In this document: piece after piece, positions 35,717-45,400 of the stretch
Layout: each line of letters begins with the position of its first letter
How positions within the stretch are numbered: position 1 is the first letter of the stretch
Source: Gemmobacter aquaticus
GTDB taxonomy: Bacteria > Pseudomonadota > Alphaproteobacteria > Rhodobacterales > Rhodobacteraceae
Assembly: GCF_007859075.1 (NCBI RefSeq)
Contig: NZ_VOAK01000025.1
Location: 62,001-126,000, forward strand
Reading direction: 5' to 3'
Length of the DNA stretch: 64,000 nt
The notes under the pieces: model-generated
Told to the model about the DNA's origin: nothing
What the model saw: only the letters and a program-made list of their open reading frames with translations
Database searches by the model: none
Made by a program: the position numbers and the translations under genes

Positions 35717-36505
35717 TTAGACGTCGCGCCAGCGCATCAGGCGCTGGCTGACCAGACGCAGGGCTTCGGTCATGCCCACGCCGATCAAGGCCAGCACGAT
35801 CACCACGGCCAGATACTCGGCCATCTGGAACCGGCTGCCATAGACGGCAAGCAGACCTCCCAACCCGCTGATGGCAGTATAGAGCTCGGCCACGATGGTG
35901 TTGATCAGTCCAATGGTCGAACCTATGCGGATGCCGGTGATCAGGAAGGGCACGGCGCCCGGCAGGATGACATGCCACAGAATACGCCCGCGCGAAGCGC
36001 CCGTGGAGGCAGCCATCTCAAGCAGGTCGGGGTCGGCGGCCTGCACGCCGGCATGGGCGTTCAGCACGATGGGCATGACCGCGCCCAGAAACACGATCAG
36101 CACCTTTGCCTCTAGCCCAAGCCCCAGCAAGACGATGATCAGCGGGATAAAGGCCACGCGGGGTGTGGCGGCCAGCGCATTCACATAGATGTCCAGCGTC
36201 CGCCCGAGTGCGGGCCAGATCCCCATTGCGATGCCAAGGGCACCCCCGAACATGACCGCAAGTCCTGTCCCCACAAGGTAAACCTGCAAACTGGCGGCCA
36301 GCGCGGGCCACAGCTTGCCACTGCTCGCGAGCCCGATCCCGGCTTTTGCAACGGCAACGGGCGAGGCAAAAAGCCCCGGCGGCGCGTGGCGCGCGGCCAG
36401 CGCCCAGGCGAGCAGGATCAGCGCGAGAAATCCCAGCCGCAGCGCAGCAGTCGCGACCGGGCCTGTGCCCTTGCGATCTGCCAGATGTGCGCTTTGCGAT
36501 GCCAT
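35717..36505 (-). CDS. ABC transporter permease (TauC/SsuC type)
   Basis: The 262-aa inner-membrane permease has six hydrophobic helices and the EAA-like loop AASTGASRGRILWHVILPGAVPFLITGIRIG that contacts the ATPase. It is the first gene of the importer operon and is divergent from the PQQ-type exporter genes; the 185 bases between them would hold both promoters. The substrate is unknown. Confidence 0.9.
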   Translation of the reverse strand: MASQSAHLADRKGTGPVATAALRLGFLALILLAWALAARHAPPGLFASPVAVAKAGIGLASSGKLWPALAASLQVYLVGTGLAVMFGGALGIAMGIWPALGRTLDIYVNALAATPRVAFIPLIIVLLGLGLEAKVLIVFLGAVMPIVLNAHAGVQAADPDLLEMAASTGASRGRILWHVILPGAVPFLITGIRIGSTIGLINTIVAELYTAISGLGGLLAVYGSRFQMAEYLAVVIVLALIGVGMTEALRLVSQRLMRWRDV

Positions 36506-36580
36506 CTCTTCCTCATGCGCCCCGAGTCATCAGACCAAGTAGACCACGCCCGATGCGCCGGGCGCTGTTGCACCTTCGTC

Positions 36581-36600
36581 GGTATGGCCGTGGGCATACC
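36581..36600. promoter_or_regulatory. 20-bp imperfect palindrome between divergent ABC operons
   Basis: GGTATGGCCG/TGGGCATACC matches its own reverse complement at 16 of 20 positions, with 6-bp perfect outer arms GGTATG/CATACC. It lies in the divergent promoter region about 90 bases ahead of the exporter ATPase. It could be an operator; no regulator is known. Confidence 0.3.
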
Positions 36601-36690
36601 ACCAAAGAAGGGGGGGCAGGTCCCGCGGGCGCGCTTGCCAGACGATGCGCCACTGGCAAGAGTGACTACAGCAGGGAGGACAGGGGGGCA

Positions 36691-37443
36691 ATGCAGCAGT
36701 CGGCAGCGAGCAACGCAGCAGCCCTTGCGGTCGTCGGGGTCAGTCACCGCTTCGGATCAGTCGAGGCGTTGCGCGATGTGTCGCTGACGGTGCCGCAGGG
36801 ATCGTTCTGCGCGCTTCTGGGGGTAAACGGGGCTGGCAAGTCCACGCTGTTCTCGCTGATCACCCGGCTTTACGACAGCACCTCGGGGCGGATCGAGGTC
36901 GCGGGGTACGACGCCCGCCGTGCGTCGCGGCAGGCGCTGGCCCGGATCGGCGTGGTCTTTCAATCGCGTGCGCTGGATGGCGATCTGACGTTGACGCAGA
37001 ACCTCGCCTATCACGCGGCATTGCACGGGATCGGCGGCGCTGCGGCCCGTGCCCGCGTGGCCGAGGTGCTGGCGCTGGTGGGTCTGCATGATCGGGCGGC
37101 GGCGCGCGTCTCGACCCTATCAGGTGGGCAGAAACGCAGGGCCGAGATTGCGCGCGCATTGTTGCACCGACCCCAGCTTCTTCTTCTCGATGAGGCGACG
37201 GCCGGGCTTGATGTGCGCGCCCGTGCCGATGTCATGACGCTGGTGCGCGGACTGATCGCGACGCAAGGCGTATCCTGCCTTTGGGCCACGCATATTCTGG
37301 ACGAGATCCTGCCCGCCGATCATGTCGTCGTGCTGCATCGTGGCCGGGTTCTGGCGGATACGACGGCCGCCGTGATTTCAGCGGGCCAGACGCTGGCCGA
37401 GGCCTTTCTGCAGTTGACCGGCCTGCCCGAGGGCGCGGCATGA
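36691..37443 (+). CDS. ABC ATP-binding protein of the PQQ-dependent alcohol-oxidation type
   Basis: The 250-aa ATPase has Walker A GVNGAGKST (44-52), the Q-loop in GVVFQSRALDGDLT, signature TLSGGQKRRAEIARAL and Walker B LLLLDEATAGLD. The pattern KSTLFSLITRLY...NLAYHAALHGIGG is typical of the ABC family found beside PQQ-dependent alcohol dehydrogenase systems (the ped/exa cluster type). The start is fixed by a strong purine-rich AGGGAGGA region upstream; a longer open frame is not favoured. It overlaps the permease gene by four bases (ATGA). No quinoprotein, PQQ or cytochrome gene is present in this window. Confidence 0.85.
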   Translation: MQQSAASNAAALAVVGVSHRFGSVEALRDVSLTVPQGSFCALLGVNGAGKSTLFSLITRLYDSTSGRIEVAGYDARRASRQALARIGVVFQSRALDGDLTLTQNLAYHAALHGIGGAAARARVAEVLALVGLHDRAAARVSTLSGGQKRRAEIARALLHRPQLLLLDEATAGLDVRARADVMTLVRGLIATQGVSCLWATHILDEILPADHVVVLHRGRVLADTTAAVISAGQTLAEAFLQLTGLPEGAA

Positions 37444-38240
37444 GCGGATGGGTCATCGCCTTTGGCGGCATCCTGCGGCGCGAGGTTCTGCGCTTTGCCC
37501 GGCAGCGCGAACGGTTTCTGGCAGCACTTGTTCGACCGCTTGTCTGGCTGTTCATCTTTGCAGCCGGGTTCCGGTCGGTGCTGGGCCTGTCGATCACGCC
37601 GCCCTACAAGACCTACATCCTCTACGAGATCTACGTCACGCCCGGTCTCTGCGGGATGATCCTGCTGTTTGCGGGCATGCAATCCTCGCTTTCAATGGTT
37701 TATGACCGCGAGACGGGGGCCATGCGCAGTCTGCTTGTCAGCCCCTTTCCGCGCTGGTTCCTGCTGGGGTCCAAACTGGTGGCAGCGGTCATGGTTGCGG
37801 TGCTGCAGGTCTATGCCTTTCTGCTGATCGCATTGATCTGGGGCATCCGGCCGCCGCTTGTCGGGTTCGTCGCGGTCTTGCCTGCGCTGGTGCTGGCCGG
37901 GGTGATGCTTGGGGCACTGGGGCTGCTCATCTCGTCGGCGATACGGCAGCTTGAGAACTTTGCGGGAGTGATGAACTTTGTCATCTTCCCGATGTTTTTT
38001 GCCTCAAGCGCGCTTTACCCGCTGTGGCGGATGAAGGAATCGAGCCTGCTTCTGTATCACATCTGCCGGATCAACCCCTTTACCCATGCAGTAGAGTTGA
38101 TCCGCTTTGCGCTTTACGGGCAGCTTTCAATGCTGTCGCTGGCGGTCACGGCGGGGTGCGCGGTCGTCTTCTTTGCCGCGACCGTGGTCATGTATGACCC
38201 CGCCAAAGGCCTTTGGCGGGGCAAGCGCGTTGCGGGTTAG
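37440..38240 (+). CDS. ABC-2 type permease of the PQQ-dependent alcohol-oxidation type (PedC-like)
   Basis: The 266-aa inner-membrane ABC-2 permease has six hydrophobic segments. Its diagnostic core is VTPGLCGMILLFAGMQSSLSMVYDRETGAMRSLLVSPFPRWFLLGSKL, and PMFFASSALYPLWRM is the typical ABC-2 signature near the C-terminus. It partners the overlapping ATPase gene. ABC-2 systems usually export, and the substrate of this family is not known. It ends converging with the FAH-type gene, overlapping it by four bases. Confidence 0.85.
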   Translation: MSGWVIAFGGILRREVLRFARQRERFLAALVRPLVWLFIFAAGFRSVLGLSITPPYKTYILYEIYVTPGLCGMILLFAGMQSSLSMVYDRETGAMRSLLVSPFPRWFLLGSKLVAAVMVAVLQVYAFLLIALIWGIRPPLVGFVAVLPALVLAGVMLGALGLLISSAIRQLENFAGVMNFVIFPMFFASSALYPLWRMKESSLLLYHICRINPFTHAVELIRFALYGQLSMLSLAVTAGCAVVFFAATVVMYDPAKGLWRGKRVAG

Positions 38241-38923
38241 ATCACGGGCGTGACCAGTGCCGGCAGTCCATCAATCTCGACCTTGACCACCTGCCCCCGC
38301 TGCACGCGGCCCACGCCCGCAGGTGTGCCGGTGTAGATCAGATCGCCCGGTGCCAGCGTGACCATACGCGACAGCGCGGCGATAATCTCGGTGACCGGCC
38401 AGATCATGTCCGCAAGACCCGCGTCCTGCCGAAGCTCGCCATCGACCGACAGCCGAATGTTGCCCTGTGCCAGGTTGACAACCTGTGCGACGGGCACCAG
38501 CACGCCGCAGGCTGCCGAATGGTCAAAGCCCTTGGCCATGTCCCAGGGGCGCCCCAACTTCTTGGCTGCGGCTTGCAGGTCGCGGCGGGTGAAATCGTTC
38601 CCGGCGGCATAGCCCCAGACGTGGGTAAGAGCATCCGCCGCAGGGATGTTTGCTCCGCCAAGGCCAAGTGCCACCACCAGTTCGGCCTCGAAATGCAGGT
38701 CATCGGTCATGGGCGGATAGGGAAGGCTCCCACCGTCGGTCAACAGGGCGTCGGCTGGCTTGGAAAAGAAGAAGGGTGGCTCGCGGTCGGGATCATGGCC
38801 CATCTCGCGGGCATGTTCGGCATAGTTGCGCCCCACGCAATAGATGCGCCGAACGGCAAAGCGGTCGGCCGAGCCCGCGATGGGCAGACTCGGCGTGGAA
38901 GCAGGCGGCAGCACATAGGCCAT
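38237..38923 (-). CDS. Fumarylacetoacetate hydrolase family protein
   Basis: A 228-aa FAH-fold enzyme; relatives include fumarylpyruvate hydrolase, acylpyruvases and oxaloacetate decarboxylases. Visible motifs are YCVGRNYAEHAREMG, FFFSKPADAL, the metal-binding Glu pair in HFEAELVVALG, the Asp in AAGNDFTRRDLQ, and GDLIYTGTPAGVG. The length fits the short bacterial group. Substrate cannot be decided from sequence. The gene lies 12 bases downstream of pxpC, so it is probably co-transcribed with the 5-oxoprolinase genes. Confidence 0.87.
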   Translation of the reverse strand: MAYVLPPASTPSLPIAGSADRFAVRRIYCVGRNYAEHAREMGHDPDREPPFFFSKPADALLTDGGSLPYPPMTDDLHFEAELVVALGLGGANIPAADALTHVWGYAAGNDFTRRDLQAAAKKLGRPWDMAKGFDHSAACGVLVPVAQVVNLAQGNIRLSVDGELRQDAGLADMIWPVTEIIAALSRMVTLAPGDLIYTGTPAGVGRVQRGQVVKVEIDGLPALVTPVI

Positions 38924-38935
38924 GGGATCAATCCT

Positions 38936-39988
38936 TCAGGTCGGGCCGGGGGGCGAGTTCGGGGGCAGAACAGGAGCCAGAATCTCGTCGGCTGCGAATA
39001 GACCGACCAGATCGCAAGAGAGCAGATAGGCCGTATCTGGTGCACCGTCCGGAACCGTCTGCAGGTCATCGCGCAGTCCGCGCAGAAAGCGGCGATGCGC
39101 GATCCAGATCTCCTCGGCCTGATCACGCGTGACTGCCGCAAAGCGCAGCGCAGAACCGGTGGGCATCTGCGCGAGGCGCGCAAGATCAGCGCCGATGACG
39201 GTGGCGATCTTGGGGTAGCCGCCGGTCGTCTGTGCCTCGGCCATCAGAACGATGGGCTGGCCCGACCCCGGCACCTGAATCGCCCCGGGAACCGTGCCGT
39301 CCGAGACGATGTCGTGCCCCTCGATGGCGGGCAGGCGGGGGCCGTCCAGCACCATCGCCATACGGTCGCGCTGGGAGCTGACAGTGAAGCTTTCGTTCAA
39401 GAGCCGTGCCAGAACCTCGGACGCAAAACGCTGATGCTGCGGGCCGAGGACGATACGGACTGGCCCTGCGCCTGATGAAACGCGGGGCGTCGCCGCGCGC
39501 AATGGGGGAAGGGCGTCTGCTGCAGGGCCAAGTGGCAGCACATCACCCTCGATCAACCGTCGCCCGCCAAGCCCGCCCAAACCGCTGCGCAGATGGGTGC
39601 TGCGGGCGCCCAGGACCGGTGGGCTGACGATCCCGCCTGCAATCCCCAGATACCCCCAGACGGCATCGCGCAAGGCGCCGATGAACAGCGTCTCACCCGG
39701 CATAAGCCTGTGGCTTTCGCCTGCGGCGATGGGGCGGTCGTCGATGCGCAGATCACAGTCACCGCCCGTGACGGCCACAAGCGCCGGGCGCGTCACATGA
39801 AACCGCCCGCCCAGACCGGCGAATTCGAGAACCGCCGCAGTGTCGGGGTTGTGACTCAGCGCATTGGCCAGCTGCATCGCAGGTGGGTCCATGGGGCCAG
39901 CGGCCGAGACCCCGAAACGGCGCAGGCCGGGGCGGCCGGGGTCCTGAACGCTCAGCAGCGGCCCGGCGGCCAGAACCCTCAGCGTCAT
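38936..39988 (-). CDS. pxpC: 5-oxoprolinase subunit PxpC (KipA-like carboxyltransferase fold)
   Basis: PxpC is part of the ATP-dependent 5-oxoprolinase PxpABC that opens pyroglutamate to glutamate. The 350-aa protein has the biotin-dependent carboxyltransferase/KipA signature: LLSVQDPGRPGLRRFGVSAAGPMDPPAMQLANAL, FHVTRPALVAVTGGDCDLRID, and SDGTVPGAIQVPGSGQPIVLMAEAQTTGGYPKIATV. The ATG overlaps the pxpB stop in ATGA form. pxpA is not in the vicinity. Confidence 0.92.
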   Translation of the reverse strand: MTLRVLAAGPLLSVQDPGRPGLRRFGVSAAGPMDPPAMQLANALSHNPDTAAVLEFAGLGGRFHVTRPALVAVTGGDCDLRIDDRPIAAGESHRLMPGETLFIGALRDAVWGYLGIAGGIVSPPVLGARSTHLRSGLGGLGGRRLIEGDVLPLGPAADALPPLRAATPRVSSGAGPVRIVLGPQHQRFASEVLARLLNESFTVSSQRDRMAMVLDGPRLPAIEGHDIVSDGTVPGAIQVPGSGQPIVLMAEAQTTGGYPKIATVIGADLARLAQMPTGSALRFAAVTRDQAEEIWIAHRRFLRGLRDDLQTVPDGAPDTAYLLSCDLVGLFAADEILAPVLPPNSPPGPT

Positions 39989-40704
39989 GGGGCGACCTCG
40001 GGTTCGACGACGCTCTCGCCAGCCTGAACGCGGCGGGCCAGATCGGCGGCGGTCCCGGCATCCACCGGGGCAAAGCGCACGCGGTCGCCCGCCGTGAAAA
40101 GGAACGGCTGATCGCGGCGCAGATCGAACAGGCGCAGCGGTGTCCAGCCGATGTAGCGCCACCCCGAGGGGCCGGGCACCGAGTTGACGCTGGCCTGCTC
40201 CCCCCCAATGCCGATGGCCCCTGCGGCAACCAACTGGCGCGGTGTGGCGAGGCGGGGTGTGTGCAGCACCGCGGGCAGGCCGCCCAGATAGGCAAATCCC
40301 GGCGCGAAGCCGATCATGTAGACGCGATATTCGGCACTGGCATGTAGCGCGATGACCTCTGCAGGCGCCATGCCCTTGAGGCGGGCAAGATCGTCCAGAT
40401 CCTGCCCCACCTCGCCACCATAGAGCACCGGCACTCGCCAGAGGCGGCCCGGTGCGGGGGCGTCGTCCAATGCGGCGTGCAGCGCATGCATGGCGGCCTC
40501 TACCGCCGCACCGCGAATGATCTCGGGGTCATAGCGCACCATCAAGGCGCGATATGTCGGCACCAGTTCCAGAATGCCCGCGATCGCGGCATCCTCCACC
40601 GCTTTCGCCAGCGCGATGACGCGGGCATTGGTCGTGGCGTCGATCCGCTCGCCCAACTGAAAGCTGAGCGCCTGATCGCCGCAGGGAAGGACGGTCGGGG
40701 TCAT
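39985..40704 (-). CDS. pxpB: 5-oxoprolinase subunit PxpB (KipI-like)
   Basis: The second allophanate-hydrolase-like subunit of 5-oxoprolinase. The 239 residues begin MTPTVLPCGDQALSFQLGERID and include the core YMIGFAPGFAYLGGLPAVLHTPRLATPR and NSVPGPSGWRYIGWTPLRLFD. It is the upstream partner of pxpC with overlapping stop/start. In most bacteria pxpA (LamB/YcsF) lies next to these two, but not here. Some KipI/KipA pairs act instead as regulators of sporulation kinases in Bacillus, which is not expected in this lineage. Confidence 0.92.
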   Translation of the reverse strand: MTPTVLPCGDQALSFQLGERIDATTNARVIALAKAVEDAAIAGILELVPTYRALMVRYDPEIIRGAAVEAAMHALHAALDDAPAPGRLWRVPVLYGGEVGQDLDDLARLKGMAPAEVIALHASAEYRVYMIGFAPGFAYLGGLPAVLHTPRLATPRQLVAAGAIGIGGEQASVNSVPGPSGWRYIGWTPLRLFDLRRDQPFLFTAGDRVRFAPVDAGTAADLARRVQAGESVVEPEVAP

Positions 40705-40766
40705 CTGCGCCTGCGCCTTTGGTCGCCACGATCTTGGCGCGGGCAGCAAGCGGGCGCAACCACCCG

Positions 40767-40970
40767 TTATTCGAAGGCGCAGCCAGCCTTGATGCCAAAG
40801 GCCTTGAAGATCCGCGCCGCCGGGCAGAAACCGGTGAACGAAGCCTGAATCAGGTTCAGCCCGATAAAGACGGTGAACCAGACAAAGAGCGGCGAGACAT
40901 AGGCGGTCAGCACGACGGACAGCAGCACCATTGCGCCGGCAAACAGCATCACGGAACGATCGAGGGTCAT
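40767..40970 (-). CDS. DUF2892 two-helix membrane protein
   Basis: The 67-aa protein has two hydrophobic helices (VMLFAGAMVLLSVVLTAYVS and PLFVWFTVFIGLNLIQASFTG). It carries the DUF2892 end FTGFCPAARIFKAFGIKAGC, with the Cys often seen in sulfur- and rhodanese-associated members (the YgaP membrane part). It follows the sulfide:quinone oxidoreductase gene, separated by a hairpin, which fits a role in sulfide handling. GAAAGGAAAA provides the ribosome binding site. Confidence 0.85.
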   Translation of the reverse strand: MTLDRSVMLFAGAMVLLSVVLTAYVSPLFVWFTVFIGLNLIQASFTGFCPAARIFKAFGIKAGCAFE

Positions 40971-40992
40971 GGTCGTTTTCCTTTCATAAAAG

Positions 40993-41017
40993 GCCGGGGC
41001 AGACCGCCCGCCCCGGC
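40993..41017 (-). terminator. Hairpin between sqr and the DUF2892 gene
   Basis: A perfect 8-bp stem GCCGGGGC/GCCCCGGC with a 9-nt loop is followed on the minus strand by CTTTTATG. With such a short T-tract it may lower, rather than abolish, transcription into the DUF2892 gene, which begins 22 bases further. Confidence 0.5.
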
Positions 41018-41037
41018 AGATGGGGCCGGGCGGGGGA

Positions 41038-42324
41038 TCACCCGGTCGTTGTTTCCTTCAGCTTGTCGATCCCAAGGGCCTTGAGGGCGAGGCTTTCATA
41101 GAACGGCTCCGATGTGCCCGCCTTCAGCTTGCGCAGGAAGTATTTCTCGAACCCGATCTTCGCGAGGTGGACCCATTTGCCCGAGGATGACCAGTTGACG
41201 TTGCGCGGCGGGATCTGGGGTTGCGCCACGAAGGCCACGCCCCCGTCACCGAAATCGGCAAGGCAGACCGCGTTCCAGGTTCCGACACGGTCAGGTGCCT
41301 GACCCCGCAGCAGGTTTCCGATATTGTGTGCCGTGGCTGTGACCATGGATTCGATCATGAACCCGGTCTTGGGCACACCGCAGGGCACGGGCGTAGGCCC
41401 CATGGGCGGGATTGCGACGCAGACCCCAACGGCGAAGATATTGGGGAAGGCGGGGCTTTGCTGGTGCTTGTCGACGATGGTGAAGCCGCGCGGATTGCTC
41501 AGCCCTTCGATTCCCGACACCGGCTTGATGCCCCGGAAGGCCGGCAGCATCATCGAGAAGGCGAAGGGCAGGTCCTTCTCGGCTTTCACGCTCCCATCCT
41601 CGGCAATCTCTTCGACGATCATATGCCCGTCCTCGACACGTTTCATGCGGGTCGAGGTCATCCACTTGATGTGCTTGGCGCGCATCTCGGATTCCAGAAG
41701 GCTTTTGGTATCGCCCACGCCATCAAGGCCAAGGTGGCCGATATAGGGTTCGGGCGTGACGAAGGTCATCGGCACGCGGTCACGGATGCGGGCCTTGCGC
41801 AGCGCGGTTTCAAGGATGAACAGAAACTCGTAGGCCGGGCCAAAGCAGCTTGCGCCCTGTGCGGCGCCTATGATGACGGGGCCGGGGTTCTTCAAGAGCC
41901 GCTCATACACCTCGCGCGCCTGTTCGGCATGATCGATATGGCAGATCGACTGGGTAAAACCGCCATGCGGGCCCAGCCCCTCGATCTCGTCAAAGGCAAG
42001 CTCTGGCCCGGTGGCGATGACCAGATAGTCATAGCTGACTGACTGCCCATCGACCAGCTGGATGCGGTTTTCTGCAGGCAGAAGCTTCTCGGCGGCGGTT
42101 GCGATGAAGTTGATGCCTTTCTTCGCCATGGTCGGAGCCAGATCGACGGTGATCTCGTCGCGCGCACGCCAGCCCACGGCAATCCAGGGGTTCGACGGCA
42201 CGAAATGGTATTTCGGGTCCTTGGTGACGACGGTGATGCGGTCTTCGCTTCGAATCTTGTCCTTCAACTCATAGGCCATGATGGCCCCGCCAAGCCCTGC
42301 TCCGAGAACGACGATATGCGCCAT
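41038..42324 (-). CDS. sqr: Sulfide:quinone oxidoreductase family flavoprotein
   Basis: A membrane-peripheral flavoprotein that oxidises sulfide to sulfane sulfur and reduces quinone. The 428-aa protein begins with the FAD motif IVVLGAGLGGAIMAYEL and has DYLVIATGPELAFDEIEGLG. It keeps cysteines at 128 (TQSICHIDHA), 160 (GAAQGASCFGPAYEF) and 315 (PTPVPCGVPKTGF). The first two fall almost exactly where the Rhodobacter capsulatus SQR catalytic cysteines (127 and 159) lie. The start is set by GGGAGGAAAG. It follows the RND pump gene after 93 bases. A flavocytochrome-c-like sulfide dehydrogenase is a less likely alternative. Confidence 0.82.
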   Translation of the reverse strand: MAHIVVLGAGLGGAIMAYELKDKIRSEDRITVVTKDPKYHFVPSNPWIAVGWRARDEITVDLAPTMAKKGINFIATAAEKLLPAENRIQLVDGQSVSYDYLVIATGPELAFDEIEGLGPHGGFTQSICHIDHAEQAREVYERLLKNPGPVIIGAAQGASCFGPAYEFLFILETALRKARIRDRVPMTFVTPEPYIGHLGLDGVGDTKSLLESEMRAKHIKWMTSTRMKRVEDGHMIVEEIAEDGSVKAEKDLPFAFSMMLPAFRGIKPVSGIEGLSNPRGFTIVDKHQQSPAFPNIFAVGVCVAIPPMGPTPVPCGVPKTGFMIESMVTATAHNIGNLLRGQAPDRVGTWNAVCLADFGDGGVAFVAQPQIPPRNVNWSSSGKWVHLAKIGFEKYFLRKLKAGTSEPFYESLALKALGIDKLKETTTG

Positions 42325-42417
42325 GATCTTTCCTCCCTCTGGGTGCCCGCCTGACACTCCCATTGCCGGCAGACGGTTGCAGTCGACCCGCCGCCCGAGC
42401 GGCGACGGGCGATGTCG

Positions 42418-45400
42418 TCAGGTGCGGAACACCCGGTAGATCGCGGGGATCACCAGAACCGTCAGCAGGGTCGAGGTGATGAGCCCGAACAGAAGCGAGA
42501 TCGCCAGACCCTGAAAGATCGGGTCGGCCAGAATGACGACCGCCCCGATCATCGCGGCCACGGCGGTCAGGAAGATGGGCCGGAAGCGAATGGTGCCCGC
42601 CCGCAAGAGCGTCTCGACCGTCACGGCGCCTTCGTGGCGGATGAAGTCCACCAGCAGGATCGAGTTGCGCACGATGATGCCCGCCAGCGCGATGAAGCCG
42701 ATCATCGACGTGGCCGAGAAGGGGGCATCGAACAGCCAGTGCCCTGCCATGATGCCAAGGAACGTCAGCGGAATCGGCGTCAGGATGACGAGAGGCAGCT
42801 TGAACGATCCGAACTGCGCCACCACAAGGATGTAGATGCCCAGAAGGGCGATGCCGAAGGCCGCGCCCATGTCGCGGAAGGTGACCCATGTCACCTCCCA
42901 TTCGCCATCCCACAGAAGTGTGGTCTGCGTCTCGTCATCGGGCTGGCCATGCAGCGCGATCACCGGCGCACCCTCTTGCCCCTTGAGCGCATCGGCCACG
43001 GCAAGCATGCCATAAAGCGGGGCCTCGAAATCGCCGGCCAATTCGGCCGTGACCATCTCGGCCGCCCGGCCATTATGGCGGAATATCGGGTGCGAGGCCG
43101 TCTCCTCGCGGATCTCGACGACATCGCCCAGCTCCACCACGCCGCGGGCGCCCGGCAGGGTATTGGCCGGGATCGGCGTCGTCAGGAACCGCTCGTCCAG
43201 GACACGGTCACCCTTGGGGCGCTGGATCATCAATGGGATTGGATAGCGCCCCTCGCCGCGGTGCGAATAGCCAACGGTCTGTCCGCTGTTCAGCAACGCG
43301 AGCGTGTCGAACACATCCGCCTCTTGCACCCCGAAGAACTCCAGATCGTTGGTCGAGATCGTCGCGCGCAGGCGCCGGGCGGGCTCGCCATAGCTGTTGT
43401 CGACATCGACGATGAACGGCACCGATCGGAAGGCGGCCTCGACCTGCGCGGCAGCCGCGCGGCGCGCTGCCGGGTCGGGGCCATAGATCTCGGCCAGCAG
43501 GGTCGAGATCACTGGAGGACCGGGCGGCGGTTCAACGACCTTGAGGCTGGTTCCTTCCGGTACCGGCACGGCGCGGATGCGTTCGCGGATATCCAGCGCG
43601 ATATCATGGCTGGTGCGGTCGCGGTCGGTCTTGGGGCTGAGATTGATCGCAACCTCTCCCAACTGCGCCTCCTTGCGCAGATAGGTGTGGCGGACAAGGC
43701 CGTTGAAGTTGAAAGGCGCCGCCGCCCCGGCATGGGTCTGCACCGAGGTCACCTCGGGCAGGTCGAGGACGATCCTGGCAATATCCTGCGCCACACGGTC
43801 AGTGGCCTCTGTTGCGGCCCCCTCAGGCAGGTCGATCATCACCGAAAGCTCTGACTTGTTGTCGAAAGGCAGAAGCTTGACCGTCACGTCCTTGGTGTAG
43901 AGCAGGCCGAGTGAGCCGAAGGACAGAACGATCGTGACCAGAAGGAACACGAGGCTGCGGCGGCGCGTGGCCAACAGCGGCTCGGCCACGGCGTGGTAGG
44001 CGCGCTCCATCCAGCCGCCAGCGTGTTCACCACTGCCCTCAGCGCCATGTGCGATCGGGGCCTTGCCGGCGATCTTGACCATCAGCCAAGGCGTGATGAT
44101 GACGGCGACGAAGAAGGAAAAGATCATTGCCGCGCTGGCATTGGCGGGGATGGGCGACATGTAGGGCCCCATCATGCCCGAGACGAAAAGCATAGGGAGC
44201 AGGGCCGCCACCACGGTCAGCGTGGCGACGATGGTGGGGTTACCCACCTCGTCAACGGCGTCGATTGCGGCGCTGGCACGCTCCCGCCCGTCGCGCATTG
44301 CCCAATGACGCGCGATGTTCTCGATCACCACGATGGCGTCATCCACCAGAATGCCGATCGAGAAGATCAGTGCGAAGAGGCTGACCCGGTTTAGTGTGTA
44401 GCCCATGATCCAGGCCGCAAAGAGCGTCAGCAGGATCGTCACCGGAATGACGATGGCCACCACCAGCGACTCGCGCCAGCCAATCGCCAGAAGCACGAGG
44501 CCGATGATCGACACCGTTGCCAGCCCCAGATGGAACAGCAGTTCGTTGGCCTTTTCATTGGCCGTCTCGCCGTAGTCGCGGGTGATGGTCAGCTGCACGC
44601 TATCGGGGATCAGGTGTTGCTCAAGCGCCTCGATCCGGTGCAGTGCCGCCTCGGCCACGACCACGGCATTGGCGCCCGCACGCTTGGCCACGGCCAAGGT
44701 GACGGCAGGGCTGCGGTGGATCTCTCCACCCTCGCTGCGTTCAAGATGCGAGACGATCTGGCCGCCGGTATCGGGCACGAAGCTCACATCTGCCACATCG
44801 GAGACATAGACCGGGCGACCGTCGCGCGTGGTCAGCAGCAGGCTTGCGATCTCGGCAGGCGCGGTCAGTGTCTCGCCGGCGACAAGTGCGATCTCTTGGC
44901 CGCTGTCCCGCAGCGTTCCGGTGTTCAGGACGCGGTTCGCCTGACTGACCTTGCCGGCAAGCTGTTGCAGGGTCACGCCATAAAGCGCCAGCCGATCAGG
45001 ATCGGGTGCGATGCGAATGGCCTCTGTTGTCTCTCCGACCAGATAGGTCAGCCCGACGTTTTCGGTCTTGGCAACCTCTACCTGCAGGGCGCGTGCGATG
45101 CGGGTCAGGTCATTGGCGGCAACCTGCTGGCCCGGCCGGGCCGACAGGGTTACCGACAGGATCGCCACATCGTCGATGCCGCGCCCGATGATCAGGGGTT
45201 CGGGGATGCCGACGGGAATACGATCGAGATTGGCGCGCACCTTGTCATGCACGCGCAGGATCGCGTCCTCGGCTTTGGTGCCGACCTCGAACCTCGCCAT
45301 GACCATCGCGGAATCGTCGCGGGTGTTGGAATAGACGTGCTCGACGCCGTTGATGCCCTTGACGATCACCTCAAGCGGCTCGGTCACCAGCTTGACCGCA

